Positions 36,901 to 47,289 of a stretch of 64,000 nucleotides of DNA are shown here, piece by piece. Source of the DNA: Tanytarsus gracilentus (lineage: Eukaryota > Arthropoda > Insecta > Diptera > Chironomidae). The DNA is taken from assembly GCA_038502055.1 (NCBI GenBank), contig JAXRKN010000033.1:124001-188000 (forward strand). Reading direction: 5' to 3'. The notes under the pieces are model-generated. The model was not told the origin of the DNA. It saw only the letters and a program-made list of their open reading frames with translations, and searched no databases. The position numbers and the translations under genes were made by a program. The first letter of the stretch is position 1. Every line of letters begins with the position of its first letter.

Positions 36901-39900
36901 GCCACACAATCAACATCATCATCGTCACTTTCTAAAGCCGAAATCCCAAAAGATACTGCAGCCGCAAAATCTTCAATTCAATCCACACACCCACCACCAC
37001 CACTGGTGAATTGGGAATGCGAGCATTGTACATTCGTAAACGACAGCGATGCCAAAGTGTGTGTGATTTGTTGTAAGACACGCACTGAAGTGTTAAAGCA
37101 ACTTCCACAATCCGAAGATGAGATTGACATTAATGAAATTAATGATTCAATTTCACACAGTGAGAGTGATGTTAAGCAAAAAGGTAAGATTAGGAAAATA
37201 ACCTTTCTGCCAGGCACTAAAGCTCGTTAGATGTTACTCAGCATGTGTCATCAACACCTTAAACTGCTATCCCTTAATTATTTTTGTTGATATTTCTAAA
37301 AATATTATTTGTAAATAATTTGTATATCAAAAAAAAGTTATGACATCACTCATCAATTTGGTTTTGAGAGTTTGTTGTTTTTTCCTTTCCTGTTTATTTT
37401 TAATTTGCATTGATGAGCGAAAAATAAATTTATGTCCTAATCCCTATGATTCAATCATGTTTGCATTTTTATCATAAATCTTAATTCAATTATACAGTGG
37501 AGTCTGGGGGTCGATAAAATTTTAAATTTATGAGCGTTACTGCTTTGAGTTTTATTTTTTCAAAAATTCAATTTTAAATACGTTTGAAAAAATTTTATAA
37601 AATCCCATCAGACTCTACGGTACCTTTCGATAATCTCTTTTGTACACAACAGCACTTTACTTTTCTCTTGTATGACGAAGCATTTATGTCATGTTTGTTT
37701 GTGAAATTGTTTAGAAATTTTATACAAGTTGAGAGCATTAATAAATCCTTGTTACAAACAGCATCATCAACAACAACTGAGTTAAAAGTTTTGCACTTGA
37801 ATTAATCTTGTTTCTATTTCTTCTCTTCTCATTGTTTCCATTTGGTTATTCGCTTCGAAGTAGACATTGAGAATGAGATTAAGAAAAGTGACATGTTTGA
37901 GGAAGAAGAAGATTTACGAAGAAAGTCAATCGATGATTTATGGAGTGAAATTAGAGAAGATGATAAAAGCGTCGAAATGCCACAAGTTGAAAAAGTCTCA
38001 ATCACTCTAAAGCCTGATGAATTGGAGAGGACTGGAGTGGCAATACAATCGACAAACACGGAAGCGGAAGCAATCGCATTAGAACCGTCGACTCACAAAG
38101 TAGAAGTGATGGAAGCAGCAGAGGAGAAAAAGCAGATTAAAGTATCGACAGCTTGCGGACCATCACCTGACAGAGAGATTGAGGAAATATTAAGTAATGA
38201 AGCGAACGAAAAGCCGATTAGTGCGGTGACAAGAGAAATCCCTGAGAGATCAGCAAGAGTATCCATTGGCACTTCACCTCCTCCTCAGAACATTTCAACA
38301 CAGGTGCGAAAGAATTTTTATGCTCTAAATATTTGTTTCCTAAAATCTTTTTCTCTAGACATATGATTCAGAGCCATTTGACCCTGAGCCGGAAACTTTT
38401 ACACATTTTCCTCCTCAAGAAAATAATGTGGTAAGTGCCAGTGGCGTAGGCCGATTTGCTAATCGTGGTGGCTTAAAGAGAAGTCAATCGTTTGCGACAA
38501 CCTCGAAAATTGCCGAACCATCGCCCTCAGCTCCTCTCTATCGTTCACTCAGCCGACAGAGTTTCTCGAGTGAATTTCAGGCAAGTTTAAGAGATGATTT
38601 TTATACTTGTATAGAACTTTTCCATGGTAATAAAAGCTCTAATAATAAATCTAGACTGTCACACCACCCCGTGAACTTAGTCCTAACAACTTAGATGTGT
38701 TACAAAGTTATTTCCTAATAAACAATAATCGAACTAACAAGGATGTTGCTGCTGCAGCTGGCGCTTATCATCAACGACCATCATCGCTTTACGATGTGCC
38801 AAAGTCGAATGTTCGTAGGCAGAGAGATGGAGAAAAAAATTCAGAATCATTCATACTAATTACCATCACGCTCTTTCTCCCCTTTTTTTCATTAGGATTT
38901 CGAGGCGCTCCGATTTGAGCAGTTTATGAATTCGCAACAGAGACGATTAGAGCAAACATCAAACACATCTGCTGGAATTCAATTAGCGAAGCTTTTACGC
39001 GTGAGCAGCATTAATTTGTTAATTTTTATTCGAGAGTTTAACGAACTTTTTATTTCAACTAGGAAGCAGAGTTTTATAAATTTAACGCGGAAGAACTGCA
39101 AGCGGCACTCAATCATTGTGAAGGCTCAAATCCTATTCAATGGCTGCGAGAAAACTGGCAGAAATTAATTGAAACAGTTCAGCATTTAGCAACGAAATAC
39201 GGACACGAGTTAAAAGTGAACACAATCGGTACAATTTCTGCCATCGAGGCACGGGAAGCGTTGAGATTACACAAGGGAAACATTTGGCATGCAGTAACGC
39301 AGTGCATAGAGCAGCGACAGAAGAAGTATAATGAAATTGCATCACGCGGAAATTTCACACGCGAGGACATTGTTACGAGCTTGACGGCACATCATGGCAA
39401 TATTGAGTTGGCGCTAATTGAATTAAATAAAACACAATTGAAGCCTTTCCTAATGAAAATCTGGGGCCCTCCGACAGGTGCCGACAACGAGAGTGGAAAT
39501 TTTCGTTTTGACAATGAAACTTACGCGGGCGGTGGTGGAAGTCGATTAGGACACAATCGCACAACTGGTATTTAAAATATATCTAATCTCATATGATTTA
39601 AATCCGATGGATTAAAATATTGAATTCGAGTAGATAATAATTTTATATTTCATTCTCTCTCATTAGATCCCAACATTCAGGATTATTTGAATAATCTCTT
39701 TATATCATCAACGTCCACTCAGCATCCGAATAATTTCGATGATTTCTATGCGAAAGATTATTTCAGTCCATCATCGCCGAAATCAATGAGCTTTCAATCG
39801 TCCTCATTAGACGATCGCATGTCAGATATTGCGAATATTAATGACGATATGTTTACGAGAAATTCTGTTGATTATAGCTCAGTAAATAATGCCAATTTGC

Positions 39901-42900
39901 TGCGAGACATCGAGAGTCTCATTCAAAGCATGGAGAAAAAGCAGACACGAGAAGAGAACGAGAGCATGATGTTGCGTAACATTGATAATATCTTGAGTAA
40001 TATTAAATTAAACGAATCGAGACCCCACTCACCTCAATCGAATCTAAGTGCGGAGCCTATTAGAATGAAAAGTCCCATAATGATGGTGAAGAGCGGCAAC
40101 TCTGGCAGCGATAAAATTAAAGTCAATGACGTGCAAAACATAAAAAATGATGTTAAAAATTTTGTTTCGAATAACATTCAGGAGATTTTACCCGATCTCG
40201 TGGGACAGGTTAAGTTGGAATTAACGAGCAGTGTTCGTGATGATTTTGAAGAGTATTTTGATGCATCCGAGCAGGATGATTATTTCCGACATCGACATGA
40301 TGAAGAGTTTCAAGAAAGACTTTCATCGCCGCCAACAACTTCTTCAATCGGCTTAAGTGCATTCGACGACTTGTTAGAATCTCATCTTAACGATTTTCTC
40401 CGTTCGAGACATGACGAAGAGTTTAATGAGAGAAATTCGCCAAGCAACATGAATCGCCAAGTGCCTTTAATAGAGAACGACGATGATGAAAACGACCAAA
40501 ATCTTATTGACTTTTTGAGGCAACGCCACGAAGAAGAATATTTTGAAATAAACAATGATGAGACGCCACAACAAGACGAAAGTCAGCAGAGTTCGAGTGA
40601 ATTGAAAAATAATAATGATGATTCGACGATTTCGAGCGCTGCAAGGGATTTAGAACCACTGAAATATAAATCAAGCTACAACTTGAAGATTTTAAGAAAG
40701 CATTCGAAACGAACGAAAAAAGAAAAAGACTTTAAAAGGCGCAACAGTTTGATATTGGAAAACGTATTGCTGGGAAGGAAGGAGACACACAGTGAGACTT
40801 CACGAGAATCATCTGTCATGAGCCAATCAATTTCTTCCGTAGCACCGGACGCCACAGACTCCTCCGAGTTTGAGACATTTAATAATAATGCAAACATTAA
40901 TCATGAAAGTTCAATAGCCGAAATTGTTCCGTCCGCACGCACATTGAGTGAGAATCAAAATGAAATTAATTCAGAACTAGGACGCGAGTTTGAGACAGCG
41001 GAAAATAATATTAATGATAATGTTGTTGCTGTTGAGGCAGTCATTCAAAATGAGACTCCAAATTCACAGCATAACAATGAAGTTGTTGAGAGAACAATTG
41101 AAACAGTTGTTGAAATAATAATAAATGATGAAACGGGACTAGTACGAGAGCATGAAGAACATTACATTATAAATGATACGATTGAAGAGAGTCGGGATGT
41201 CTATGATGATAGCAGCAGCTTTACAACGCCAATTCCGCAAAGCAGCTCAAGTTTTTCAATTACCTCAATTGAATCGGACTCAATTAGGACACCCCAGAAT
41301 CTGTCCGAGCTCGTTGAGGATACACAACGACTAATAAAGCAAATGAAAGACGAAATTAATGCAATTTATGTGTCGGACGACGATGACGAGATGAATTTGA
41401 GTGGCAGTGAATATTCAGATGAAGAAAATTGGGTCGAGGGTAGTTATGAGGAATATGAGAGTGGCGAAGAAGAATCGGAATATGAAGATGATTGGTCGGG
41501 TGAATTCATTGAGTCACCTGAGATAATTGCAAGTGTGATTGAGGAGCCTTTGACCGAGGTTATTATCTCTGATGAGAGCCAAAACAACAACAACAATGGC
41601 AGCATAGAACAGCTTCAGCAAAATGAATTTGTTGGCAGTGCTCCAAGTGTAGTTAACGAACCAGTACAACAAACATCGGTGGCTGAATCAGAGACATCAG
41701 ACGAAAGCGTGGTGCATGGCAAATTGGAATTAACATTAACGCCATTGTCAACAAATCAGTACAAAGTGGATACGAGCAGCAATATTGAGAGCGGTGGAAT
41801 TTTAAATGCTAATGAAAGCAATTTGAACGACTTAGTGCCTTCAGGGGTGGATTTTAAAGCGTCGACGTCGTCAGCTGAAGAAGAAAAAAGTAATGAGATA
41901 AGTGAAACTCAATTGCCATCAACATCTTCTGTGTCGCGCGACGAAAGTGCCACTAATGAAGCCATAAATAATGAGATTATAGTTGGAGAAAATTCTATTA
42001 AAGCCATCGTCAATGAAGCCATTAACGAATATATTAGTACAATTTCGTTTGATGCAACGGAAAGTATTGAACTACGAGGAAATGACGACAAAAATATTGA
42101 AATTGCTCTAAGTACTTCCTCTTCAGCGGCATTGAATGATAGGCAAGATGATTATGGAGCAAATGTCGATAGTGCTATGAATAATTCAGGAACGGAAGTG
42201 ATGCCGAAAGTTTCTGGTACGAGTGAATTGAATCATGACGCAAGTTCAGCCGTACAACAGAAAATAATCAATTCAAGCACTTCAGCGATGTCAGAAGCTG
42301 CCACCGCAAATCATGAAATGCATGATACGAATATGGTAAGCGAATCTGCGGAGATGTTGAGTAATGATGAAAAATCAGAGCCGTTGAAAAATGATGTAGA
42401 AGCGGAACATGCTCGTAAGGGTATGCAAAATATTATACAACAGGAAGAGCGTCAAATTGACGAGTCACAGAAGTCATTAATTATGAGTGTTGATGTGGAG
42501 CAGCAAATGCAAACAAATGAGGAGGTAATTGCCACACAGAATGACTTGCTACCTCATAATTCTATTCATAATGATCCCAGTCATGTCTCGAGCCCTTCAC
42601 TTCCATCTCAAGATAATAATCAGAGCGTAAATTCAACAGAGGGTTCATCATCAACAGCGACAACATCAAAGGGAGCAAAAAGTAAAATTCCAAGTAAAAC
42701 GAAAACGAAATCAAAAGAAAACTCGCAGCAATTATCAAACGCAACGGATCAAAAAATGGGCGAAGAATCAAAGGCAAAACCAACAAAAGCAAGAAAGACT
42801 TCAGTTGACAGTTCAACCGCAAAGAAAAATACCACTGCAGTGAATGATGCCGCAACAAGAAAAACGTCCATTGGTAGCGGTCCATTTGGCGGTTTGGTAA

Positions 42901-45900
42901 CGTCAAATGTTAAAAATCTACAAAGTCAATTTCTCAACAAAGCAACAACCTCATCGGCAGCAACAGTAAAACCGCAAATTACAAAACTTAAGCCATCAAA
43001 ACTTGTGCCACCGAAAATATTGTCAAAAGAGTCCACTTTTGCAAACAAACTAACCAAGCTGATTACTCCATCGATAAATGAGAAGGACATAAAACAAACA
43101 GTTGAGGACGTCAAAGGGTCGAATGAGCAAAAAATGACCGACGAAGGAGAAAAACCATTCAAGGACCACAGTAAAGCCATTGTGCCGAACAAAAAATATA
43201 TGGAGCATTGCTTTAGTGACGAATACTCGACAACAAGCGATGATGATGAGGATGACATAAAAATATCGCCAAAGCACAACCTTTTCACCCTTCCCAAGAC
43301 TCCCAATCGTGATTCAGATGATGAAACGTCAGATGTAAGGGCGATACGCATCTCATTCATATAATTTTCATGAAAAACTCTCTCTTTTTATTTCCTCATC
43401 TCACACTTTAACTTTTCTCTTTCTTTTTCTGCTTTACATAGCAAAAAGTTAACAGATTCATACTGGAGGGTCTCGTTCCGACTCACTTGGCAGCTGAACT
43501 AGCAGTTTCTCTCATCGAATTAAAATATCCGAGAGAGTCAGCATTATGGGTGGCAGCGCAAGTTACAACTATCGAGCAAGCCATCGAATTGCTGCAACAA
43601 TCGTGCGAACTATGCACTGATAAATATCCGATGAATCAAATGATAACGATGCTGAAATGTGCACATCAATGTTGCAAAGAATGTGCCTCAAATTATTTCA
43701 CCATTCAAGTGAGTTAAATCTCGCATATTTATTTGCTCTACAATTTCTCATATACATTTTCATCTTCAATAGATAACTGACCGTTCAATCAACGACTGTG
43801 TCTGTCCATTTTGTAAAATACCCGAACTGCACGACTCCGATGAGGATATGATTCTCGACTATTTCTCAAATCTCGACATTCTGTTGAAAAACATTTTACA
43901 GCCCGACGTGCATGACCTGTTTCAAAGAAAAATACGTGATCGGGCACTGCTGAGAGATCCGCATTTCAAGTGGTGTGTTAAGGTGAGTTAAAATTTGATT
44001 GTCAATGTTGAACTTTTTCATCAAATTTATACGATGACCAAAATTTTTTTTGGTCAATTTTAATCCCGCATTCTCTCTCTTTATCTAGTGCTCATCTGGC
44101 TTTTTCGCTCGTCCAAAGCAACGACGACTGATTTGTCCGGATTGCGGCTCAGTGACATGTTCAAAGTGCAGAAAACCGGTTAGTGTCTCGATATACACAC
44201 AACATCCATTATTTCGATAGAGTTTAAGTGATTGCGGAACGAGAGCTTATCAGAGAACGAGTTTGAGAGCTCTTATTTGCATTTTTTTATTCAAAAGCAT
44301 CTTGATGCTTATCTCTCTAAGGGAAAAGCGGGTTTCCTGATGTTTTTCGAATGTACTTTTCAGTTGACAGAGTTGATGATGTGGATCAGATTAAAGGTGG
44401 TTAAATATTAAATAATTTTTGTCAGAAGAATAAATTTAAATCTTTGTTCTGATATAATTTAAAATTCAAGCAATCTTAAATCAACTCTGGCTACCGTTGC
44501 TATCTCTCGAACTCTTTCTCTCATCCCGCATTATCAAATTAAAAAGTTTATTTCACCATAAAAACCGCCATTGTTTTTTCATTTTTATCTCTCTATCTCA
44601 ATATCCCCCCTCATTCGGTATAATAAAGTGGGAGAATCAGCACGAGGGATTATCGTGTGAGCAGTATACGGAGTGGAAGGAGGCAAATGATCCCGATTTA
44701 AATGCTGAGAGTGTGGCGAAACATCTAAAATTGAATGGCATCGATTGTCCGAAATGTAGATTCCGCTATGATTTGGCAAGAGGTGGTTGCATGCATTTCA
44801 CGTGCACACAATGCAAATATGAGTTTTGTTATGGATGCAATAAAGAGTTCTTGATGGGTGCAAAGTGCAAAGTGTCATCGTATTGTGCGAAACTTGGCCT
44901 GCATGCTCATCATCCGAGAAATTGTTTGTTTTATCTTCGTGATAAAGAGCCACACGAGTTGCAGTCATTGCTGACGGTAGGTGAATTGAGCTTTGACGAG
45001 GGCGTTGACATGTGATGAAAAAGCTAAGAATTACTGCAAAAAGTGCACATGTCTCCGCCTTCAAAAAAAGCTCAGAAACTGCTGAAATGAGATTTGAGAA
45101 AATCTTCTATATCTCGTTGAATTTTAAAATGGTGTGAACATGTTGCAGATAAATAACATCAACTTCGATACTGAACCGACTTTCTCCGCAAATGTCACTA
45201 ATGGCGATGGTGCAAAATCAACTATCGAACGATGTCCAATACAGCTACAAAAGGAAACTCCATCGGGTCTGGTCGATACAGTTTGCAATAACGATGTCAC
45301 AGAGGGTTATGCCGGATTATGCAGGTACGTGATGTCGATGGTTTTATGAAACAGTCACGATTCCGCAAGAATGCCAATAAAAACGCTTTCACGGCCCTCA
45401 GTTATGACTAAAAAAATGTCATATCATTGCAGAAGTCACTACATCGAGTATTTGTGCTTTCTAATACATCAAAATCGCTTGGAGACGTTGAGCATTCTAA
45501 AGGCAGATGATTTAGAAACGCTCGTGAAGAGGGAAAATCGGCGTATGCCGCCAAAGCCGTATGGCATTCTTGAAGGAATTTATAGACATTACTTGGCTGA
45601 GGTAAATTTCTCATATTTTTCTTTCTCTTTCTTTTTTTATGATCTCCGTGATGTTTTTGTCACATTAAATGTGTGTACACAGATCACACTACGTCGAATA
45701 TTTGGTGTCGGTTATTTATGAAGTGAATCTCGATCCATTGCCAATATTAGATCTCACTGATTGTGTACAAGAGTTAAGAAGAAGAGGCATTTCTTTACCC
45801 GAGCGTGGACCATGGGACACTGACCCGATTTACCGTGAAATGTGTCTAAATGTAAAAAGTTTCATACTATATTGAATATGAAGAAGTTTCACACTCGAGC

Positions 45901-46079
45901 ATGGAGAAAGTTTTTAAACTCGCCTTTAATTTTCCAAGCTCTTCATAAAGTTTTATGATAACCCATTTTCAACTCATACATTTCTGAACGATTTTTTTTC
46001 TCACTTTTTTAATACCAAAAAATTTTCCATCTCTTTATCATTTCAGATTGTGAAAGAGCAAATACCCCTCAACAGTTAG
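33988..46079 (+). CDS. LUBEL: LUBEL, HOIP/RNF31-like linear-ubiquitin E3 ligase, complete
   Basis: RBR-type E3 that builds Met1-linked ubiquitin chains in insect stress and immune (IMD/NF-kB) signalling. Exons: 33988-34029, 34096-34398, 34452-34592, 35010-35124, 35177-35394, 35470-35865, 35933-36113, 36167-37183, 37861-38303, 38359-38580, 38655-38810, 38896-39000, 39063-39567, 39667-43334, 43442-43708, 43773-43982, 44089-44178, 44629-44976, 45149-45324, then either 45433-45601 or 45683-45851, then 46047-46079. Every join keeps phase, giving 2,934 residues either way, close to the very long fly isoform. Domains: B-box-like zinc finger (about 75-115, CELCGTIGQVIKCEQC), NZF finger (about 748-775, WECEHCTFVNDSDAKVC), UBA-like helices (about 1114-1281), long acidic disordered exon (1282-2504), RING1-IBR-RING2 (about 2559-2790) and LDD to the end. 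Start is the first in-frame ATG, with a 14-codon first exon. The donor of the exon ending 38810 (GTTCGT) is the least certain join. Confidence 0.96.
37184..37860 (+). other. LUBEL intron 8 with in-frame stop and polyadenylation signal
   Basis: Reading through the GTAAGA donor after 37183 adds the codons for a basic tail (KIRKITFLPGTKAR) and stops at 37230. An AATAAA hexamer follows at 37423-37428. Use of this signal would give an isoform of about 820 residues with the B-box and NZF fingers but no UBA, RBR or LDD. Whether it is used cannot be told from sequence. Confidence 0.45.
38581..38654 (+). other. GC-AG intron in LUBEL
   Basis: The reading frame requires a splice from CAG|GCAAGT at 38580/38581 to CTAG|ACTGTC at 38654/38655. 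Reading on instead gives a stop and loses the following conserved-looking TPPRELSPNN segment. The donor is the classic GC-type (consensus otherwise perfect, only T to C at +2). Both flanking exons are phase 0. Confidence 0.75.
40275..40541 (+). other. Three-copy RHDEEF repeat in the giant LUBEL exon
   Basis: Within exon 39667-43334 the motif D-F/Y-x-R-x-R-H-D/E-E-E-F/Y occurs three times (YFRHRHDEEF, FLRSRHDEEF, FLRQRHEEEY), at codons starting 40275 (the preceding Asp-Asp), 40392 and 40509. The spacing is exactly 117 nt (39 residues) each time, around protein residues 1485, 1524 and 1563. The linkers are divergent Ser/Pro/Asn-rich sequence, so only the motif has been kept. A short docking peptide presented three times is the simplest reading. 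Confidence 0.85.
43442..44976 (+). other. LUBEL RBR catalytic block (RING1-IBR-RING2)
   Basis: Four exons encode the catalytic core. RING1 starts CELCTDKYP with C-x-H-x2-C-x2-C in the middle (CAHQCCKEC) and CPFCK at the end. The IBR runs from FKWCVKC through CPDCGSVTCSKCRKPW. RING2 is GIDCPKCRFRYDLARGGCMH followed by CTQCKYEFCYGC. The cysteine of GGCMHF (codon 44788-44790, about residue 2747) aligns with the HOIP catalytic Cys885 that carries the ubiquitin thioester. HHPRNCLFYLRD and NFDTEP follow as in HOIP. All expected zinc ligands that I can see are present, so the ligase should be active. Confidence 0.93.
45433..45601 (+). other. LUBEL LDD exon, version a (mutually exclusive)
   Basis: 169 nt, acceptor TTGCAG, donor GAG|GTAAAT. 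Enters in phase 2 (completing an Arg codon with AG from exon 45149-45324) and leaves in phase 0. It encodes SHYIEYLCFLIHQNRLETLS, then an acidic-basic stretch, and ends near GIYRHYLAE. It corresponds to the HOIP segment beginning AHYKEYLVSLI, in the LDD that positions the acceptor ubiquitin. Confidence 0.85.
45683..45851 (+). other. LUBEL LDD exon, version b (mutually exclusive)
   Basis: 169 nt, acceptor TACACAG, donor AAT|GTAAAA. Same entry and exit phase as version a. It encodes SHYVEYLVSVIYEVNLDPLP and ends PIYREMCLN, an ungapped 56-residue match to version a with 17 identities by my count (SHY-EYL, the central Pro and IYR are shared). Joined directly after version a it would be read out of frame and reach a stop (at VGYL) within the exon, so one or the other must be used. 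Confidence 0.85.
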
Positions 46080-46369
46080 AAAAGAGTGTGCTGCATAAAA
46101 ATTGATTTTAAGAATTTTTCCTCTTTTATTGTAGAAGAAAATGTTGTGAAAAATAAAGATTAAACTTTCTTTTTGATGCTAGTTTTATACTCTGTTGTTC
46201 CTTTTTTTATTTTGCCAATCGCTGTGAAAGAAATCTTTATGACACTCGCTATAGCGAATATTTATGTTGAGCTATGAAATTTATATCAATGTTGACAATA
46301 AAGCGAGAATAAATAAAAATTCTCTTTAATGGACTCGTCGTCAATGTTCGAGACATTCTTGGATGAATA
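46080..46369 (+). terminator. LUBEL 3' region with polyadenylation signal
   Basis: AATAAA at 46152-46157, 73 bp past the stop, followed by a T-rich stretch (CTTTCTTTTTG and later TCCTTTTTTTA). This is the expected poly(A) site. The remainder up to the MITE is AT-rich spacer. Confidence 0.6.
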
Positions 46370-46652
46370 CAGGGGGGCGACTTGTATATTTTTGGGTATA
46401 TAAAAATCTAAAATTTATATTTTTATATTTTTATATACCTCATTTATATTTTTATATTTTTTATATTTTTATATTTTTATATACTTTTCGATCGGAATTT
46501 ACTCCTGATTATGACTTTGTAACCAAAAATTTAAAGCTGGAAGTGAGATCCAGGCGCGGGGGGGGTTGGGCGGGAGGGCCGGGGGGGTTTTTTTTCCTTT
46601 TTTTTTTGGGTATTAAAGTATATAAAATTTATATCTAGTCGCTCGCCCCCTG
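46370..46652. mobile_element. hAT-type MITE with 8-bp target-site duplication
   Basis: Ends CAGGGGGGCGACT and AGTCGCTCGCCCCCTG are inverted repeats (with a 4-bp GCGA difference), flanked by GATGAATA on both sides (46362-46369 and 46653-46660). CAGGG termini and an 8-bp duplication are typical of hAT elements. The 283-bp interior is AT-rich with many ATATTTTTAT units plus one G/T homopolymer patch (46556-46609). It lies in the 3' flank of LUBEL. Confidence 0.85.
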
Positions 46653-46660
46653 GATGAATA

Positions 46661-47280
46661 CTAAAGATTTTCGAAGGTTAAAATTAAAATATAAAGCTCA
46701 CCGGATTTAATTTAAATCTTCGAATTTTTAAAAGATTTAATTTAATTTTTTAAATCTAATCAGATTTTAATTTATTTTGTTTTAATTCATGAATTTAATT
46801 TAATTTTTATACATTAATTAAATATAAATTTTAATATATCAAATTAAAAATAATAAATCGATCTGAAAAATTAATTTTAATCCGCCTGTTTTAATCCGGA
46901 TTAAAGTTGGATCACACAATACATTTTAAAAATCACCTTTTTATTTTTTTTGTGAATTATTTTAAATCTCTTCTATCTCAAGTTAATTTTCCTCTTCTGA
47001 AAAATTTACAGCAAAAGCATCCAAGCAAAGTTCTAAATGAGGTGTCACGAATATTTTAATCCTTAAACCTTACTTGAAATTATTCCTCCATCTCTTTCTT
47101 TGCTCTTAAATGTGAGCCTATCCATTTCATGCCTCGTCGACAATTCACGTTGTAAGTGGATCTGTGCGCATAAGTAGCTCGGGGGCAAAAGAGAAGTGAA
47201 TTTCATTGCCAATGCGACAAAGAATAAATTTCAGATCACATTTTATTCACACGAGAGTTAATTCAATCGACACTAGCAAT
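46661..47280. other. AT-rich spacer
   Basis: Very AT-rich, with repeated TTTAATTTAAATC-like words similar to those at about 27665-27840, suggesting an old dispersed repeat. No coding or RNA feature seen. Confidence 0.4.
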
Positions 47281-47289
47281 AAAAAATTT

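Noticed and set aside
42562..43360. Minus-strand frames of 114 and 144 codons inside the large LUBEL exon
   Set aside because: They are antisense shadows of the Ser/Asp/Glu-rich coding strand; they translate to Ser/Leu/Phe-rich sequence with no motif and no splice context.
45433..45851. Reading both LDD exons in series as a duplicated domain
   Set aside because: Joining 45601 to 45683 puts the second exon out of frame and stops after about 12 codons, whereas either exon alone fits the last exon perfectly.
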